NCBI GenBank assembly: GCA_012845835.1
Contig: JABAKD010000025.1
Location: 13,089,264-13,153,263 of the forward strand
Direction: 5' to 3'
DNA from: Undaria pinnatifida
Taxonomy: Eukaryota; Sar; Phaeophyceae; Laminariales; Alariaceae
DNA length: 64,000 nt
Positions within the stretch are counted from its first letter, which is position 1, and each line of letters starts with the position of its first letter. This document shows positions 10,229 through 21,788 of the stretch, one piece after another. The notes under the pieces are model-generated. The model saw only the letters and a list, made by a program, of their open reading frames with translations, was not told the origin of the DNA and made no database searches. The position numbers and the translations under genes are program-made.

Positions 10229-10963
10229 GTCGGTTCGGTCATAAAAAGCATCTTCTCGAGTGAACACCATCAGTAACATGAGTTGTCACGCCTATAACCG
10301 TGCGAGCACGCGTTGAGGGTAGCGCTTTCTGGCCATGATTTGTATGACCCCAACGTGGGTTCTGAACCGAGGCACTACACAAAACGTTGTCGGAGGTCCG
10401 GTGGTTGCTTCAAGCAATTAACCTTATCCTCGCCTGCTACGAGAGAGGTAACACCATTCGGCCAAACCTCTTGCGACGGATAGTGTTTCTCAACTGATAT
10501 ATGGAAGATGTGACTCGTTTCATACCTGTCAATAGGCCACGGGATTGCTCGGAGTCTGGTTCAATTTGTATTGTGTAGGTTTCAGCTGCTAGCACTGTGG
10601 ACCTCGTCCAGTATGGAAGCCTTCCACGATACAGCACGCGTACCGCCACAGTAGTAGGACTAGTCAGTGTAAATTAATGCTTCCTCGGGCACTGTGCGTT
10701 TCCATCTGTGAACAGACACCACGGGGCATTCAAAATATATAGCATTTTGGCCCGCACTGAGGCAGTGCAAAAAAAAGTATTTCGAAAACGCACACCTCCC
10801 TCAGACGGGGCAGTGCAGAAAGTAAGCAATAGGTAATATGCCTTTTTCACGCGGCAGCAGCAAGGGAGCAGCTGGTATCGTTCACGCCGAAATTCTGCTG
10901 CACCAAGACACCCATAATCGACTAAAGCACCGATATAGCCGATATATTGACGGACGATTTCGC
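10229..10963. other. no recognised feature
   Basis: No gene or repeat was recognised. A 117-codon minus-strand frame (10674-11027) overlaps element A4 and has no known motif. Confidence 0.4.
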
Positions 10964-11238
10964 CGTCGACCAAAGCTACGGTTGGAGGGGGGCCCCCTCT
11001 TTCTCTACCGAGTTGAAGCCACCCCAACCAGTGACTGTGTACTTCGCTGACAAGACAACGTTAGGAAATTTTGGTGGCCCAGCGTAGCTACTCGATGAGT
11101 TGCAGAATCACATCGCGAAAAGAAGTTGGTCCGGAACCCTCAAGATCGCATAGAAAACAGGTGGGACGCTTGCGCGAGTGACCCCGAGGAACTGCGACAA
11201 AAATGGCCAAGGGTGACCTGTCGTAGCCTGAGTCCGTC
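10964..11238. mobile_element. family A element, copy A4, diverged but with 4-bp target duplication
   Basis: Element 10968-11234 (267 bp) begins GACCAAAGCTACGGTTGGAG and ends ACCTGTCGTAGCCTGAGTC. It is flanked by CGTC at 10964-10967 and CGTC at 11235-11238. The interior keeps GCGCGAGTGACCCC and GCATAGAAAAC in diverged form. The preserved duplication shows a genuine insertion despite the sequence decay. Confidence 0.82.
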
Positions 11239-12215
11239 CTGCGGATCAGGCGGCGGCGTGGGAAGGCATGCCCGCCCCCGTTCCTGCATGCAAAAGAGCT
11301 CGGGTGCCCCCTACCCTGGTTACTCGGAGTTTTGAGGTGGAGCGGTCAGTGCGGCCTGATGGGGCGGTACTCCTACTCGACGGAGCGATGATGCCTAGGC
11401 GAGCACTTAAAATCGGCCTCCGCCGCAACGACGAAGACACGTAAACCTACCCACACATCCCAGAGTCTTAATATCTCGAAGTCTGTTTCGGAAACGGCTG
11501 CATACTCAACACACACGAAAAACATTTCGGGCCCAGCGCGTGTGCCAAATCCAACAATAGGGGAGCCGTCTACACTGTGTGGCCTGGGAGTTTTATCATC
11601 ACTTATTTTGACAGGGGGTGTCCACTCTGGATCACTATCGCTTTCGCTCACTCTGGACCCCAGACCGTTTAATACGACAGAGACATTTGCTCGCATTTAC
11701 CTTTCTAACATGATATCGTTTTCAAGGTGCGTTTGACTACTCTTGAGTATACATTTCTCTGCATCACAGATTTCTAAGCTCAGTCTCGGAATCAGGAAAT
11801 GTGCAAGTGGCGTCATGTGACATGTGAGAAGCAACTGTGATGGCCTCGACAAAATGTTGGACTGGGGGTTGGAAACGTGAATAGAGGAGAACATTAATTT
11901 CAGGGGGCAATTATGTTCGTTAACAACGTATAACGTTTTTCATAACCACATATGGCTACCCTCTTCACGTTGCCTCTGTCGTGAGGAACGCATGGCGCCT
12001 TTCACGCAAGATATGAAAACCTCGAAGGGGCTTAGCTTGTTGCGTACATGGCCCTCACGAACAAATCAGCGCCCATAAACGCCATATATACCCACACGTC
12101 CTGGTATTCGCAGCGTGTTTATTATCTCCCGTTAACTAATGTCCAGGGTGTCAAACTCCGGCGTTCACCCTCCTCCTTCCCCTTGGCTTATTCTCGAATG
12201 CCAAGAGAATTCCTC
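11239..12215. other. no recognised feature
   Basis: Contains only short frames. The minus-strand frame 11373-11696 (107 codons) lacks recognisable motifs. Nothing else was found. Confidence 0.4.
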
Positions 12216-12491
12216 TGCCCAGTGGCTACGACATGGGCGTTCCCGCTCGTTTCAATCCCGGGTTTGCGCTACTCACACGGGTGACAATGCACTTCACCAA
12301 AACAAAAGGATTAGGCGACTTGCTTGGCGCAGCGTAGCTAATCCTGCCACTGTGGCTCCACATCCCGAAATCAGAACAGCTCAAACCAAGCGTAATACCC
12401 CAGACGAAAAGGGGGATCACCCGCGACAGTGATCGCGAGCCACCGAAGGAGGGCCCCAAAACGTGACCCTCCCTACCGCGTAGGTTTCGTC
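12216..12491. mobile_element. family A element, strongly diverged copy A5
   Basis: Follows the same order as A2: a decayed left end (GCCCAGTGGCTACG), a CTACTCACACGGGTGA palindrome relic, TTGGCGCAGCGTAGCTAATC, GCGACAGTGATCGCGAGCCAC, and a right end CCCTCCCTACCGCGTAGG. The target duplication is not readable. A 154-codon minus-strand frame that crosses it is not regarded as coding. Confidence 0.6.
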
Positions 12492-13315
12492 GTAAGAACT
12501 TTGCTGGTATAACCGAGAGACGACGTACTAGTTTAATGAATATATACGATACGTTTATGAGTGACTTGGGCGAGGGACTGCGAATTCCTACTCCTACATA
12601 GAACCAATTAATCGAGATCACAACTTCTGGCGCGTGTTCAGCCTGCCGCACTGCTGTGCTTACATGTATACGGTTGGCACTTCGCTGCAAATATACTCAG
12701 TGGTGTTCGGCGGGGTACTGCAGTGCAGCCTTCCGTTTGCTACACCACCGCCTCCGCCCCCGTTGACGCCACCTCCGTTATTGCTCTCTCAGTGAAAATT
12801 ATTGATTGTGGGCAGCGATGCCTGGGTTTACTCTTGGAGCCTGCGGCGTGACGTATGTCTAGTTTACGTGACGCCAGGTACATTTGTGTTTGCTCATGAC
12901 GGACAAACCACTGCGGCTGATGCTATTGTTGGTATATCGCTGCCATTTGATTCCGGGTATCGATGCTCTCCGTTGATATGGGGGCCTGTCGTGTGAGCTG
13001 GCGGGCTCGACTACATCAACTACCATTCATGTATCTACCATCCTCGAACGTAAACCGGTTGCCAGCAGCTACCGAGTCCTCATGGCACCCAACGCGCCGT
13101 TCGGACATGTTTTTCATGCTTCGCGTCCATGGACGCTCAACAATACCCACACTCCCTAACCCACGCAAACTAATCAGAGCCGTGCTTTGGGTTAGTTTGT
13201 AGGAACACGAGGCATCAACGTTGTCTCCAAAATTGGAGAACATGCGTGTCCATGCTTGTGGAGGTCCCCGTTTGCGCCAACAAATGTCCACCCCGACGGT
13301 AAGCAGTTCACGGTT
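12492..13315. other. no recognised feature
   Basis: This is the stretch downstream (on the minus strand) of the sulfotransferase-like sequence and may include its 3' flank. No motif was recognised in the short frames. Confidence 0.35.
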
Positions 13316-14072
13316 CTACACCGAATCGTTCAAGAAGTACTGGCGGCAACCACGTACGGAGCATATCATCAGCGAGGTCCACGGTTTCTGAGCTAACCTC
13401 GTCCTCGAACCGCATGGACCTTCCCCGGTGGTGGAGTTTTCGCCCGGGTGGGAGTCAACAGTCTTGTGGGCGAATGCTATATTGTCGTCTACTGCTGCCT
13501 GCGCCGTAGCTTCGACGACGCCAAGGGGGAGCTGCAGGCCTACCAAGTGAAGCCAGTGGTAGTGCCAAGCCAATGGGTCAACCATTGCATCCTCATACCA
13601 AAATTGCATGGACTGGTCGCCGAGAATACCGGTAAAAAGGATGTAGCGCACTGCCAACCACTGGCACATAATCGGCAGCTCCCGGGTCACGAACTCGTCC
13701 AAAGTTCCGAAGGGATTACTTTTGTAGTGAACCATTATGTGATAGAACGAACTAACTATTACCAGTCGTGGGTCCCTAAGAACAGCCATCTGGAGCCAGT
13801 CGTCGGTAATAACACACTCGGCCTCTTTCATGCATCGCCACAAATCTTCGTAGGTATTTGCGTGCGTACCATCCGCGAACGTGCAGGGCGGTTTGCTGGC
13901 GTTTCCGTCCTGGTTGCCGGCGCCAACTTCTATCATATCGTTGTGACTGAAGGCGCACTTATTGTTCACTGGAAGCTTGTGCTTTAACTTGTCGGAGGTG
14001 ATGATCGACACACTGTAGCGCGGAGCAAGAGCGCGAAGACACGGGAGCGGAAAGTATCGGCGTTAGACACGA
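13316..14072 (-). pseudogene. sulfotransferase-like coding sequence, frameshifted and lacking the N-terminal part
   Basis: The minus-strand frame is open from a stop near 14075 to 13316. It contains CVITDDWLQ, then RDPRLVIVSSFYH, then FWYEDAMVDPLAWHYHWL and VGLQLPLGVVEA. RDPR...S resembles the 3'-phosphate-binding segment of PAPS-dependent sulfotransferases, and YED...DPLA resembles their following helix. Such enzymes move sulfate from PAPS to polysaccharide or small acceptors. After HPGENSTTGEG the open frame turns unlike a protein end (CGSRTRLAQKPW). A neighbouring frame instead reads SMRFEDEVSSETVDLADDML...LLERFG, a much better C-terminus, so a one-base shift lies near 13415-13425. No P-loop (TGTTxL-like) was found upstream; it may sit in another exon or be missing. 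An assembly error could explain the shift. Confidence 0.6.
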
Positions 14073-14075
14073 TAG

Positions 14076-14737
14076 GAAAACATGGTACCAAGTCGTACAA
14101 CGCCAGTGGTTCAGGGCGTCGACATATATGGTACTACTATGGTATGAACGACGTGTGTGAACACATTTAACTGGACGAATCCGTTACGACGGAACCCCTC
14201 TGGATACGAGCGCAGCACTCTCGCAGGACTCGCCGTACTCGACTGTGCTTACCTGTCTACAGTTTCGCAGGAACACCTGGAATTACTGCTACCTAGTGAC
14301 GGCTCGAATACCAGACCCTTATGAGGTCGCCCTTTACTTTTTGAGTTTTCAATCCGGCAGCTCCCTCGACCTGGCCAAGAAACCACGCACATACACATAG
14401 GACAAAGTTTTTACATGCAGGCACACAACAAAGTTAATATTGGTATAGGGCAGACACTTCCGCCCATTGACAAAGTGGCCGTATATCGTTTTAAAGCAAG
14501 CTCGATACAGCAGCTGTGTCAAATATATATTTTGTGTTATGTAGTCGGAAATTTTATGTGGCTTGATTATTGAGGGCGTGAATTACGTACTGCTTGTGCA
14601 CAAAGTAAAACACACGCGCTACCACAGCTGCTGGTCTCACACCAGCTTTTCACACCGAACGAATGATACATATTTGAGTTCATACGGTATAAGATCGGGC
14701 CGTCTCCTCCGGTGGTAGCGGGAGGGGAGGGGGGTTC
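14076..14737. other. no recognised feature
   Basis: No motif, repeat or RNA was recognised. Upstream exons of the sulfotransferase-like gene could lie here, but I could not identify them. Confidence 0.35.
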
Positions 14738-15225
14738 TCATGCATTGTTTGCCTTAGTCATTTGACCGTTGACCACGCATCTCTTTCGAGACGGGGCACC
14801 ATTCCTACACCTGTTAGAGGCACTTCCAACAGTGGGGCGGCGTTTAGTACGCTTGTACCATAGGTTACAAATAAACTGTTTGCTTACCCTATCCCCGCCC
14901 TGTTTCGCCATCTGCTTCCACCATCTATCTCCGAGGATAGCGATCGTTGACTCTCTACTCTCAAGTCTCCCCAACTCTTCCGTGTCACATAAGTCTAGTT
15001 TGTCTCATCTCATTCTCTAACGCATCCCATTCCTCCTTGTGTATTCCACCGAATCCTTCTACCTGAGTCCTGCTCTCTGTTGTTGTGCCACGCGGGCACA
15101 TGTATAGGTCCACGTCCTCCCTTCAGGCTACTGCTGTATCTTTTTCTTATTTTTGGTAGGTCCAGGTCCCCTACACGAGTTCGCAGTTTTAGCTTTTCCA
15201 CGTAGTCCATTTGGCCGTGCAGGTA
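14738..15225 (-). pseudogene. LINE ORF2 C-terminal fragment, frameshifted
   Basis: The minus strand reads GQMDYVEKLKLRTRVGDLDLP and, after a frame change, LGRLESRESTIAILGDRWW, QGGDRVSKQFICNLWYKR and RNGAPSRKRCVVNGQ. These blocks are the C-terminal end of a LINE polyprotein type that I associate with brown-algal genomes (from memory, not a search). A Cys-rich finger expected between the blocks is degraded: one frame gives PRGTTTESRTQVEG, the other has no paired cysteines. At least two frames are needed to cover the region, so it is a relic. It lies 3' of a second LINE copy with the same orientation. Confidence 0.7.
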
Positions 15226-15366
15226 CGTATTTATTCAAACATCTTCCGTCAACACCTGATGTATATTTGCAAGTGCTTCTCCTCCTTTACCTTCTTACTA
15301 AGTGATATCCTTTCCCTGTCTTCTTGAAGTATACTTTTGACATATTAACATATGTGGCATCGTGTG

Positions 15367-15367
15367 G

Positions 15368-15451
<84 letters not shown>
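15367..15451 (-). repeat. (AAC)n microsatellite, LINE 3' tail
   Basis: About 28 uninterrupted GTT units on the plus strand. On the minus strand this is (AAC)n directly after GCGAGTTAATGTGAGAAC, the same junction seen at 41608-41620 and 59420-59457, where only 4-8 units follow. Position and sequence fit a retroposon 3' tail that expanded. The poly-Val, poly-Cys and poly-Thr frames across it are translation artefacts. Confidence 0.85.
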
Positions 15452-15452
<1 letters not shown>

Positions 15453-16190
15453 GGTTTTTGTTCTCACATTAACTCGCAAAATCAAGTCCGTGGTCATAGG
15501 ACAGGCTGAGGAATACCCCAGGGAAAAACACAAACCAAAGGTGGTACCGCGTATATCACAGCTGACGCAATTCATGCCTCCACCAGAAATATTTAAAAGT
15601 GAAACCGGGAGTCATCCTCCGATGTGCCACGTCTATACCGGTGCATACGTCTCATTACTCGCGCCTGGAAAAACCGACTATACCGCTTGCCACCCAAGAA
15701 AGCCTACCACATATATAATACACGTAGTATGTATCACTACGCATACGCACGACAGACACAAGTCAGTTGGAGTAAAGAAACAAAGGAACGAAAAGAAGAT
15801 AAAGGAAAGGAAAGAAAAGAGAAAAAAGCGAAAATAGAAAAAAAGCGAAAAATAGAAAACGAAAAAGGAAAGGAACGAAAAGAATAGAAGACAAGAAAAT
15901 TTAGAAACAGCAAGACAAGAAGAGGAAGCAAGGAAATGAAAGAAAAAAAATGTCATACTAGCAGATCCTAGGAACTGACTAAAGACGGCATTGAACTCAT
16001 AGAGGGTGTCAAGTGCATCATCAAATGGCACTGGAGAGAGACCGCCACATGGCCAAGAAGTGAAGGCAGTCTTACGCTATCTTGTGACGGCCATTAGAAG
16101 GCCCACAACTTTCAAGACGATAATGGCCAAACCAAGACTTCAGTCTCTTGGGCATGACGTCCCCCCTCCCCCCCCCCCCCTCCCCCTCCC
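15452..16190 (-). repeat. LINE 3' untranslated region, family C copy C1
   Basis: Matches 41608-42345 and, in the opposite direction, 59040-59430. Shared blocks include CAAGTCCGTGGTCA(T/C)AGGAC, TCATGCCTCCACCAGAAA, GGTGCATACGTCTCATTA, a purine-rich AAAGAAAAGAAGATAAAG zone, CATTAGAAGGCCCACAAC and CTCTTGGGCATGACG. On the minus strand it follows the LINE ORF end and precedes the (AAC)n tail. The purine-rich zone (15770-15950) gives the long Phe/Ser-rich minus frames, which are not genes. Confidence 0.8.
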
Positions 16191-16674
16191 CCCCCCCCGG
16201 CCGCTTAGAAATGCCGATGGTCGATGGCGCTGCCGCAGCTTTTGCGCGTCGCCCTGCAGCTTCGCGCCTTTCCGTTTCATGCCATTTCCGCAGCAACAAC
16301 TCGGCTCTCTCCTCTGCTCGTCGAAACCCTCTGCCAGCCTTATGAGCAGCCTTTCGCCACCCTTCCAATTCCGTTCCGAAGACCGACATATCCTCCTTCA
16401 AATGAACCATCCACTCTTTTTCTTGACCCCCTGCGTAGCCCCTACCCCCAACAAGCTCCCCAAACATCACCCTCTGTAGAAGACGCTCCTCCTCCATACG
16501 TGCTACGAATCCCGCAAACAATATCCTCCGTTTGCGCACTATCGCCTCTATGCTCTCGGAAGCTGTCTTGGCAAACGAGTCAGCGTACGATAGGGTGTGG
16601 TCGTCGCGCTTCCTGTTTCCGCCATCCAAGGCATCGGAGGAGCATTGAGTGGTGAACCTGTCGTCACACATCAT
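16072..16674 (-). pseudogene. LINE polyprotein C-terminal region (5'-truncated copy)
   Basis: A 200-codon minus-strand frame carries HTLSYADSFAKTASESIEA, RKRRILFAGFVARMEEERLL and VMFGELVGGRGYAGGQEKEW, then KRLKSWFGHYRLESCGPSNG. The first three blocks match the region downstream of RT in the same LINE type, as I recall it. A C-rich tract (16159-16199 on the plus strand) encodes the Gly/Glu-rich stretch and may be an expansion. No RT catalytic domain lies upstream, so the copy is 5'-truncated, as is usual for LINEs. Confidence 0.65.
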
Positions 16675-17490
16675 TTGCCCATACGTATATCTACTACTGG
16701 TGTATATATGGTCAATATAGTGTACGGTTGTGATTATAGTCTAGAGCATTATACGTACGCATTATTGTTGGGGATACTTATTTGTTGCACCCTGTACCCC
16801 GTATAGTATGATAAATCGATTGGTCTGGAGGACTAGCAATTACTGTACAGGAGAAGATCAAATCAGCTCTTAAAACTATGCTACCCACAAGAACTACCCA
16901 CAAAAAGGATTGAGAACGGAAATCGGTCACCTTTAGTCCAGATATTGAGACCTGGTATTGATAGTATATGTCTGTCGACAAAGGGGTAAAGAGGGCTATT
17001 GAGGGCTGGGTTATCTTGGAAAAATTTAGCGAGGGCTGACTAAGTTGTATAGGAGGTAGGAAGTAGATTACGGAATAAGAGACCAATTTTGGGAAAGGAG
17101 GATCATCATCACCGATTACGAGTAGGTTCGTACGTGATAAATCACTGTAGGAATGCGCTTGCGTTCATCATACGGGTTGAAAATGAGTTCGGGTCTGTTG
17201 ATTGATCTACATTTTGTTGCATACTGTGAGAGGACCAAAAGACAATAGTTTTTCTTAGTGCAATTTGGTTTTGGCCTTTGTGATGGGGATTTGTGTCTTT
17301 GCAGGCTCTACAGGAACTGCAAGGTCGTTCCCACAGGTGTTTCAGGAGTAGTGATACTGAAAACTGGTGCTAGCTGTTAATTTTGTGTGGGGAATGTAAA
17401 CCTTTCTATAGCTATTCTTTGCTAAGAACTTACCGGAATTGGAAACATGGTTTAGGGACATTATCATATTGGAATGGCAAGAGAGATAGA
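16675..17490. other. no recognised feature
   Basis: No repeat partner or coding motif was recognised. Confidence 0.4.
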
Positions 17491-17491
17491 T

Positions 17492-17590
17492 CGATAAGTA
17501 CGTTGGGATTTTGAGCATTGTAAAAAAATGCATTAATAGGGGGGAAGCTTGATAAGTACGTTGGATCTTTGAGGTTTGTAAAGAATTCAT
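17492..17590 (+). repeat. two-unit degenerate direct repeat
   Basis: GATAAGTACGTTGGGATTTTGAG...TTGTAAA at about 17492 is repeated as GATAAGTACGTTGGATCTTTGAG...TTGTAAA at about 17551, a unit of about 59 bp. Function is unknown. Confidence 0.6.
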
Positions 17591-17654
17591 AAATGTTCAT
17601 CATTGTTGTGTCTTACATACCTAAGGGATTCCATACGTTACTCTGTTAGTGAAG

Positions 17655-17748
17655 ACTCGAGCTTTCGAAGGGTTGCATGTATATTATGACAAGGGGACAA
17701 CGTTCAACAAACCAAGAAGGTAAATATACATGTACTCGAAAGCTTTCA
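17655..17748. repeat. imperfect inverted repeat
   Basis: CGAGCTTTCGAAGGGTTGCATGTATATT is mirrored by AATATACATGTACTCGAAAGCTTT about 40 bases later. It could fold as a hairpin. It lies just before the gypsy relic and might be part of that element's lost end. Confidence 0.45.
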
Positions 17749-18069
17749 CCACGCCTTTTTCCTACCCACACCTTGTCCCAAGCCACTGTTTATACCCGCT
17801 TGGTGGGGACAACTTGGGTTTACTAGACTCCATTGATCCCCTGGACTCCACTCGTCTCCCTCGACTACATCGTTGGATACCGTCTCCACCTTATACGACG
17901 CAGCTTCGTGGAGTACACCCTGTACGACGCAGCCTCATCGAGTACGCCGCATATTGCACAGTTCCCATTGCACAGCTCCATTTGGCGGATACAACACAAC
18001 GTCGTCGAGTCCGTCGTGTACTGCACAACTTCGTCGAGTTCATCATACTCTACACGACAGCAAAGCGAG

Positions 18070-18905
18070 AGGTTTCGTCAAAGGGAAACGGGCGGCGTCC
18101 CGGCGAGGGGGGGGGGGGGGGTGATTGGAGGAAAGAAAATGTCAGGAAGAAAGGGACCGTTTTTAGGAACCTTCGAGTGCACCTTACCCGAGGGAAGGCC
18201 CACCACACGGAGCCTCGCTACACAGCGGCCAGGCTTGAGGCCCACCACATGGCTGCCAGGTTGGATGGGGTTCAAAGGGTGGTGCAGAACAAGGGGCAGC
18301 AGGACCGGCAAATCCTGTAGCAGCTGGAGGCGGGTACAAATCAGATGTCCGCTCTCTCCCTACCGTCACCGTTTGGAATCAGCACACCTTAGAGCGACCG
18401 GAGGTGAAATCGGGGGAAGGCTGGGCCGTGACAGCGCGGGTGGTTCTTCTACGAAAGCGAGCCGCGATGGTGGACCCGAATCGACAATTCTTGGTAGAGG
18501 AGGATTATGTTTAAAAGGTCCTGTCGGAAACGGTTGCTATGGGGATTGGACGGCGAATCATCGGAATGGTAGCCCCTCACGACACCGACAAGTTCGAGGC
18601 CCCTCTCTACAACGCACAAGCACAATGGGAGAGCCTCAGAGTCTTCCCTGTCAATACGGGACAGCTTTTCGACCGCACGATGGAGCTGAGGGGGGGAAAG
18701 GCATGTGACATTTTCAACAAATTTTCCGAGAAATAAACATGCGAATCAGCGACTTCAGCGACCTGAAGGTACCTGCCATAACGAAAGCCAAGGGCACGCA
18801 AGCCTCGGTTTCTTTGTTTGACGACGCGTCAGGCGGACGGTCTTCGAGGAATGAGAGCGGCGTGCGGGACATTTTCGGGGTCGGATACATGCGTGGTGGA
18901 CACAA
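18070..18905 (+). pseudogene. Ty3/gypsy relic: gag region
   Basis: The plus strand carries AARLEAHHMAARLDGVQRVV, QNKGQQDRQIL*QLEAGTNQ (stop shown) and later LYNAQAQWESLRVFPVNTG and FDRTMELRGGKACDIFNKF. The last block is typical of Gag just upstream of protease in this gypsy type. Reading frames change several times and stops interrupt. The TAG after QIL corresponds to CAG changed by C to T. The region is not translatable. It leads, in the same direction, to a protease, RT and integrase. Confidence 0.6.
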
Positions 18906-19584
18906 TCAAAACTCGCAGGGACCTGAACGCGCGGAGCGAGCTGGAGAGATAAGCGGAATTCCCGGAAACGTGATTGATCCCCATCAAGCTACGAGGCGAG
19001 AGAACAGCGACCAACGCTCGACATTGCCGCACTTGCAGCGGAACCGTCGGATGAGGAGGACGTCGTCGACAGCAAGATGAGAGATGAGCTTATGCAATGG
19101 TTAGCCGAGTGTTCTACCCACCCAGCATCGTTGCTGGGGAAGGGAGGGACCCCTTCGTCCCCAGTACATCGTCGAGACAGCAAGGACCCAAGCCACCCAA
19201 GACGGCTAACTCAGCACCAAGGCGGTGGTGAAAAGAGGGCCACGAACGGAGAACAACAAATGATCCCCTTCCTCTACCGCCGAACACTGTCGCAAAAGAA
19301 GGAATTGAAGAAGCGCTAAGGAGTCGCAACATTTTTTTTTCCACGTGCGAGGCCAGGACTGTCTTTTCCATTAACCCGGATGTCGCTTCTCTCACGAAGA
19401 GAGAGATGTCGCCTACGGCTTCTACAGGCCACCAACCAGACGTCGTACGACATGATTGTTGCATATGGTTTCGCTGGAAAAGGACAGCCGACGTCGACAG
19501 ACGACACAGACGGTACGGCGAAATGAGGACACGCCCCGAGAAGTTCAACACGCCCGGGGAAGCCAGAAGATAGGAGGAAGGTGA

Positions 19585-20167
19585 TTGATGACAAAGATAG
19601 TTCTTCTCACTAATCGGAAATGGGAGACATGCAAACTAAGACGTCACAGGTTTGGGTTCATGCAACGTTGTGGCATGCAACGAGCTCGAGCCGGCGACTT
19701 CCGATTGCGGTGCTGGTGGATACTGGGGCGGCGTAGGAAACTACGTGTCACGGCATTTCATCGAATCCATTAAAGAACGGGTTGGTTGGGGAAAGTCGCT
19801 GATAAATCCAACGGCAAAGGGCTCACTCAGCGCAGCAAACCCAAAGAACAGCGCCGTATGCCCGATGGAAATGGTAGGCTCGTGCTTGCTACCACTGGTC
19901 TTTTCACCGGTCGACAAAATCTTCCGTGTGAAGTTCAAGGTTGTGAAAGAACTTCGGTATGCGATTGTGCTTGCAGTCGCGTTCATGACGGACAGTCGAG
20001 GAATCATCAGTTTCGATGGTAAGGAAGGTTTTTGGCCGACACCATTCTCATCGTGGGTACCATTCGCCCCGAAGGAGGTCGGAGAGGCCACAGCAAGAGC
20101 TATGTATGCCGAATGGGACCACTATTGCGCGGTGAAACTATCGACATACGAGCAAGAACCAGAGTAA
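19585..20167 (+). pseudogene. Ty3/gypsy relic: aspartic protease region
   Basis: VLVDTGAA, encoded at 19710-19733 with the catalytic Asp-Thr-Gly at 19719-19727, is the retropepsin active-site signature. A stop and frame change follow at once. The fold continues in another frame as NYVSRHFIESIKERVGW, LVFSPVDKIFRVKFKVV and FMTDSRGIISFDGKEGFW. The frameshift beside the active site shows that the enzyme is dead. The position between gag and RT fits gypsy order. Confidence 0.65.
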
Positions 20168-20672
20168 TTGGAGGAACCGAATATTCCGGCGGGGATTATG
20201 GAGTTTTGAAGCTCTGTATGGGAGGACGACGGCACTCTGCACTGGAAACTACGCATTACGAGAGACGCAGAGGTTCGAGGTGGTACCAGTATCCAGGTAG
20301 ACGCTTTCGTCAAAGGCCCTCAACCTCATTTACAGCAGATCGTAGTGAGGAAGCCAACTAACCGCTATGATCTTAAACAAGTGGTGGATCTAGGAGTATC
20401 AAGAGGGGCACAGTGGTGGTTTCCGGGTATACTACTTAAATGTAAGTTGTCGAATGTTACTCAGGATAGGGTGAATATCCAAGGGGGGGCTGGTGATTGC
20501 GACGGCTTGCGCTGTCAGTAATTACGATCGGGAACGCATGAAGTCACTCATGAACCCGGTGTCGGAGGAACCGACAATCCCGAAACAGGACTAGGTGATC
20601 AAAATGAAAGACAAAGGGAGACCACCGGAGCAATGCAACTAAGGGGGTGAGATCGCAGAGATTCCGAGCGAG

Positions 20673-21788
20673 GTGGACCTGGGGGAGGCCAACCTCGGAC
20701 AGCTCAATCCGAGCGCAAAAGACACACTGATGGGCATTCTCAACAGGTACATCGACGTGTTCGCGGTCAACCCCAAGAACGTACTAGCATGCAAAGGAGT
20801 GCCCATGCGACTGGAGCTCAAAGATCCCATCGTCAAGCCAAACGTGGCGCCCATTTGACACTACAGCCCGGAACAGCGCGAGATGATACAGACTGAAGTG
20901 CTGAAACTCCTGAAGAATGGGTCCATTTGGGAATCAATTTCCGAATGGGCCGCCACTTTTTCGACGGTTCGCAAGAGCGATGGGACAGTGCGGGTTGTGC
21001 AGGATTTTCGAGGTATCAATGCTCTGCTCAAGTCACAGAATACTGGACTCGGGGACTTGCAGCACATTGTGGATAAGATGAAAGGGTCAAAGTATTTCTC
21101 CAGCATCGATTTAGCTGCAAGATCCTTACAGCTCGACACCCATGAGGACGATCGACACCTGATGGCGTTCCGAGACGCTAACCGGAAGCTGTACGAGTAC
21201 GTTTACTGCGGCTTCGGGTTGAAGACGGTGCTATCGGCGTTTGCCAATTTCGTGGGAAAGCGACTGTTACCTGTCAAGGATAAGGGAATCGAGAACTGGT
21301 TGGACGACATCGCCATCCCGTCGAAAACCCTTGAAGATCAATGGGGACTGCTGCGAGAGTCGTTAGAGTGTCTACGGCAAGGACGTTTAACCGTAAATAT
21401 CAAGAAATTGCATTTCTATCAGTCAGTCATGGAGCTCGTCGGTATGACCGTGGATAGACTTGGTACCAGGCCGGCCCCGAGTAAGATTGATGCTATCACG
21501 CAGCTGTCCAGGCCGAACACATTGGAGGAAGTGCGAGTTTTGCTGGGCATGACAGGGTACTTACGGCAGTTCGTACCCCAGTATAGCACATTGGTAGCGC
21601 CCATTCCCGATTGGCTGAGAGATCCAAGGTTCAGAAGCAAGAGAGCGAAGAAAAAGAAAGTTCCGTGGGCAGAAAAGCAGAACAAGGCTTTCAATGCCCT
21701 TATCGAGGCTTTGACGTCACCTCCAATTCTAGCCTTGCCGGTGTGGACAGAACCGTTCTCGCTGTCCACCGATGCCAGTGATATATGA
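20673..21788 (+). pseudogene. Ty3/gypsy relic: reverse transcriptase
   Basis: This is the best preserved part of the relic. LGQLNPSAKDTLMGILNRY leads to VKPNVAPI, then a TGA where the family has an Arg codon (CGA to TGA), then HYSPEQREMIQTEVLKLL. RT motifs follow: RKSDGTVRVVQDFRGIN, YFSSIDLAARSLQL (motif A, with the usual Gly replaced), CGFGLKTVLSAFANFVG and NWLDDIAIPSKTLEDQ (motif C with WLDD). Thumb and connection segments end in LSTDASDI, and a TGA follows. Length and order are normal for Ty3/gypsy Pol. Confidence 0.85.

Noticed and set aside
12226-12690. 154-codon minus ORF as a gene
   Set aside because: It overlaps the diverged family A copy A5 and has no protein motif.
15324-15575. Poly-Val, poly-Cys and poly-Thr ORFs
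   Set aside because: They are translations of the (GTT)n/(AAC)n LINE tail.
15678-16031. Phe/Ser/Leu-rich minus ORFs here and at 41789-42210 as membrane proteins
   Set aside because: They come from the purine-rich zone of the LINE 3' region and occur at the same place in both copies.
16148-16655. Pro-rich plus ORFs over the C-rich tract
   Set aside because: They are antisense to the LINE coding frame and dominated by the C tract.
17833-18708. 291-codon plus ORF as a gene
   Set aside because: It runs across the gag relic in the wrong frame; gag blocks lie in other frames of the same strand.
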